A stretch of DNA of 36,961 bases from Candidatus Falkowiibacteriota bacterium (GTDB taxonomy: Bacteria > Patescibacteriota > Patescibacteriia > UBA11705 > JABHMO01). The notes beneath the pieces were generated by a model that made no database searches, was not told the origin of the DNA, and worked only from the letters and a program-made list of their open reading frames with translations. How positions within the stretch are numbered: the first letter of the stretch is position 1; each line of letters opens with the position of its first letter. The stretch covers positions 1 to 36,961 of the forward strand of contig JACRNX010000043.1 in assembly GCA_016214755.1 (NCBI GenBank), written 5' to 3'. The position numbers and the translations under genes are program-made. Below are positions 36,384 to 36,961 of the stretch, piece after piece.

Positions 36384-36530
36384 GTAAATAGAAAATAGAA
36401 AGTAGAATCTAGAAAATAGAAAATTTGAAATTTAAATTTACTTTGGACTTTGAGCTTGAAGCTTTGAACTTTATTTTATCTCCATCTGTACATCTGTATA
36501 AATTCGTACATCTTGTATTTTGTACAACTT
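36384..36530. repeat. Intergenic repeats between gatC and gatA
   Basis: AAATAGAAAGTAGAATCTAG unit (36384-36422), then GAGCTTGAAGCTTTGAA, then ATCTGTACATCTGTATAAAT and CATCTTGTATTTTGTACAAC (36483-36530). The last is shared in outline with 31752-31792 and 34920-34940. Confidence 0.7.
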
Positions 36531-36533
36531 GTA

Positions 36534-36818
36534 TTATTTCAACACCATCGGCACTTTAATCTGCCGCTGTTCCAGTTCCGGCGCTTCGGCTAATGTTTTG
36601 TCCTCGGAAAATGGTTTTGCCTCGACGTCAGGTCGAAGGATATTTTTGGCCTCAAAAACCTGCGCCAATGGTTCAACTTCATCAGTGTCTAATTCGTTTA
36701 ACTGATTAAAATAATCTAAAATGCTCGAAATCTGCTCCGCGTATTTCTTTTTTTCAGCGTCATTAATATCCAAATAAGCCAAACCAGCCAAATGCTCAAT
36801 TTGTTCTTTTGTAATCAT
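36534..36818 (-). CDS. gatC: Aspartyl/glutamyl-tRNA amidotransferase subunit C
   Basis: 94 residues, normal length. MITKEQIEHLAGLAYLDIND is the standard GatC opening. QISSILDYFNQLNELDTDEV and PLAQVFEAKNILRPDV follow the family pattern (VEPxxxVxxxxNxLRxD), and PELEQRQIKVPMVL closes it. It wraps around GatA and stabilises the GatAB complex. First gene of a gatC-gatA pair; the ATG has no Shine-Dalgarno. Confidence 0.95.
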   Translation of the reverse strand: MITKEQIEHLAGLAYLDINDAEKKKYAEQISSILDYFNQLNELDTDEVEPLAQVFEAKNILRPDVEAKPFSEDKTLAEAPELEQRQIKVPMVLK

Positions 36819-36843
36819 ATTTTTTGGTTTAATAGTAAATAAA

Positions 36844-36960
36844 TTAGGATGAATTCAGTATCGTTTCAATCAATTTGTAGCGGCGACAACGTTTCAGGCC
36901 ATTATGATTATTCAGTAGCTTTTTCAATTTACTAAAGTAGCCTTCCAAGGAGTTATTGGT
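36844..36960 (-). CDS. Transposase C-terminal fragment (runs off window)
   Basis: The minus-strand frame ending at TAA 36846-36844 reads TNNSLEGYFSKLKKLLNNHN then GLKRCRRYKLIETILNSS. The phrase TNNxLEGxFSxLKxxLxxHxGLxxxRR is the usual C-terminus of DDE (MULE/IS256-like) transposases found in Patescibacteria and others. The catalytic domain lies beyond the window. With tnpA at the left edge it means both borders of the window are mobile-element DNA. Confidence 0.7.
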   Translation of the reverse strand, partial: TNNSLEGYFSKLKKLLNNHNGLKRCRRYKLIETILNSS

Positions 36961-36961
36961 G

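Noticed and set aside
1-36961. Alternative genetic code (UGA as Gly, as in some CPR)
   Set aside because: TGA acts as a normal stop (for example glyA), and full-length proteins read through under the standard code.

Overview
The window looks like a contig from a Candidate Phyla Radiation bacterium (Candidatus Patescibacteria, probably Parcubacteria in the wide sense). This is inferred from family content: a bacterial Elp3, a membrane-anchored double-AAA+ Clp-like protein behind a small conserved membrane protein, secreted proteins with the 'WYxNP...YYLGRP' repeat and Ca-binding DxDxDG repeats, a YvlD-like holin-fold protein, QueH, a stand-alone PilM and a deoxynucleoside kinase. Intergenic DNA is dense with short palindromes. 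The standard code is used: TGA stops are real and proteins read through at full length.

Layout. 1-113: start of an IS200/IS605 tnpA running off the left edge, with its hairpin. 329-3405 (-): murC and murB, separated by a MITE-like inverted repeat inside a doubtful small ORF. 3522-9330: Trm9-like methyltransferase (-), then a secreted repeat protein, elp3 and a FecR/fibronectin-like surface protein (+). 9471-14594 (+): glyA, folD, dnaB and recR, with a ~375-nt noncoding RNA gene (-) between folD and dnaB. 15014-17049 (-): unknown gene, rplU and a WecA/TagO-type transferase. 17197-17466 (+): a small membrane protein with its own promoter and terminator. 17761-20986 (-): Clp-like AAA+ protein and its membrane partner. 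21148-22153 (-): a ~1-kb noncoding RNA gene with a consensus promoter, a terminator and 5'/3' ends that pair. 22279-27244 (-): deoxynucleoside kinase, a large unknown membrane protein, pilM and an AbiEii-type toxin with a DUF6922-like antitoxin. 27637-28329 (+): DUF218 protein. 28397-30614 (-): UvrD-type helicase abutting a RAYT transposase remnant. 30830-31153 (+): small unknown protein. 31218-36818 (-): queH, YvlD-like protein, two paralogous PKD-like membrane proteins, a HEPN-like membrane protein, gatA and gatC. 36844-36961 (-): C-terminal end of another transposase.

The most interesting content is RNA and regulation. (1) The ~1-kb RNA holds a duplicated ~115-nt module whose two copies keep the same 8-bp helix through compensatory changes, plus a GNRA-capped hairpin in both copies. 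(2) A second, shorter structured RNA has its own perfect promoter and terminator. (3) The toxin-antitoxin operon is preceded by a ~160-nt hairpin leader that starts at the predicted transcription start, carries a 5-codon ORF with a strong Shine-Dalgarno (SD) in its loop, and buries the antitoxin initiation region in its stem. (4) Genes fall into two classes. Housekeeping genes lack an SD, while a handful of mostly monocistronic genes have a consensus promoter, an AGGAGG-type SD and usually a terminator. Two of these share a near-identical leader.

Metabolically the window covers peptidoglycan precursors (murB, murC), cell-envelope lipid-linked sugar (wecA-like), one-carbon units (glyA, folD), wobble-base tRNA modification (Elp3, Trm9-like, QueH), replication and repair (dnaB, recR, uvrD) and Gln-tRNA amidation (gatA, gatC). 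All assignments come from reading motifs by eye; no database or folding search was run.
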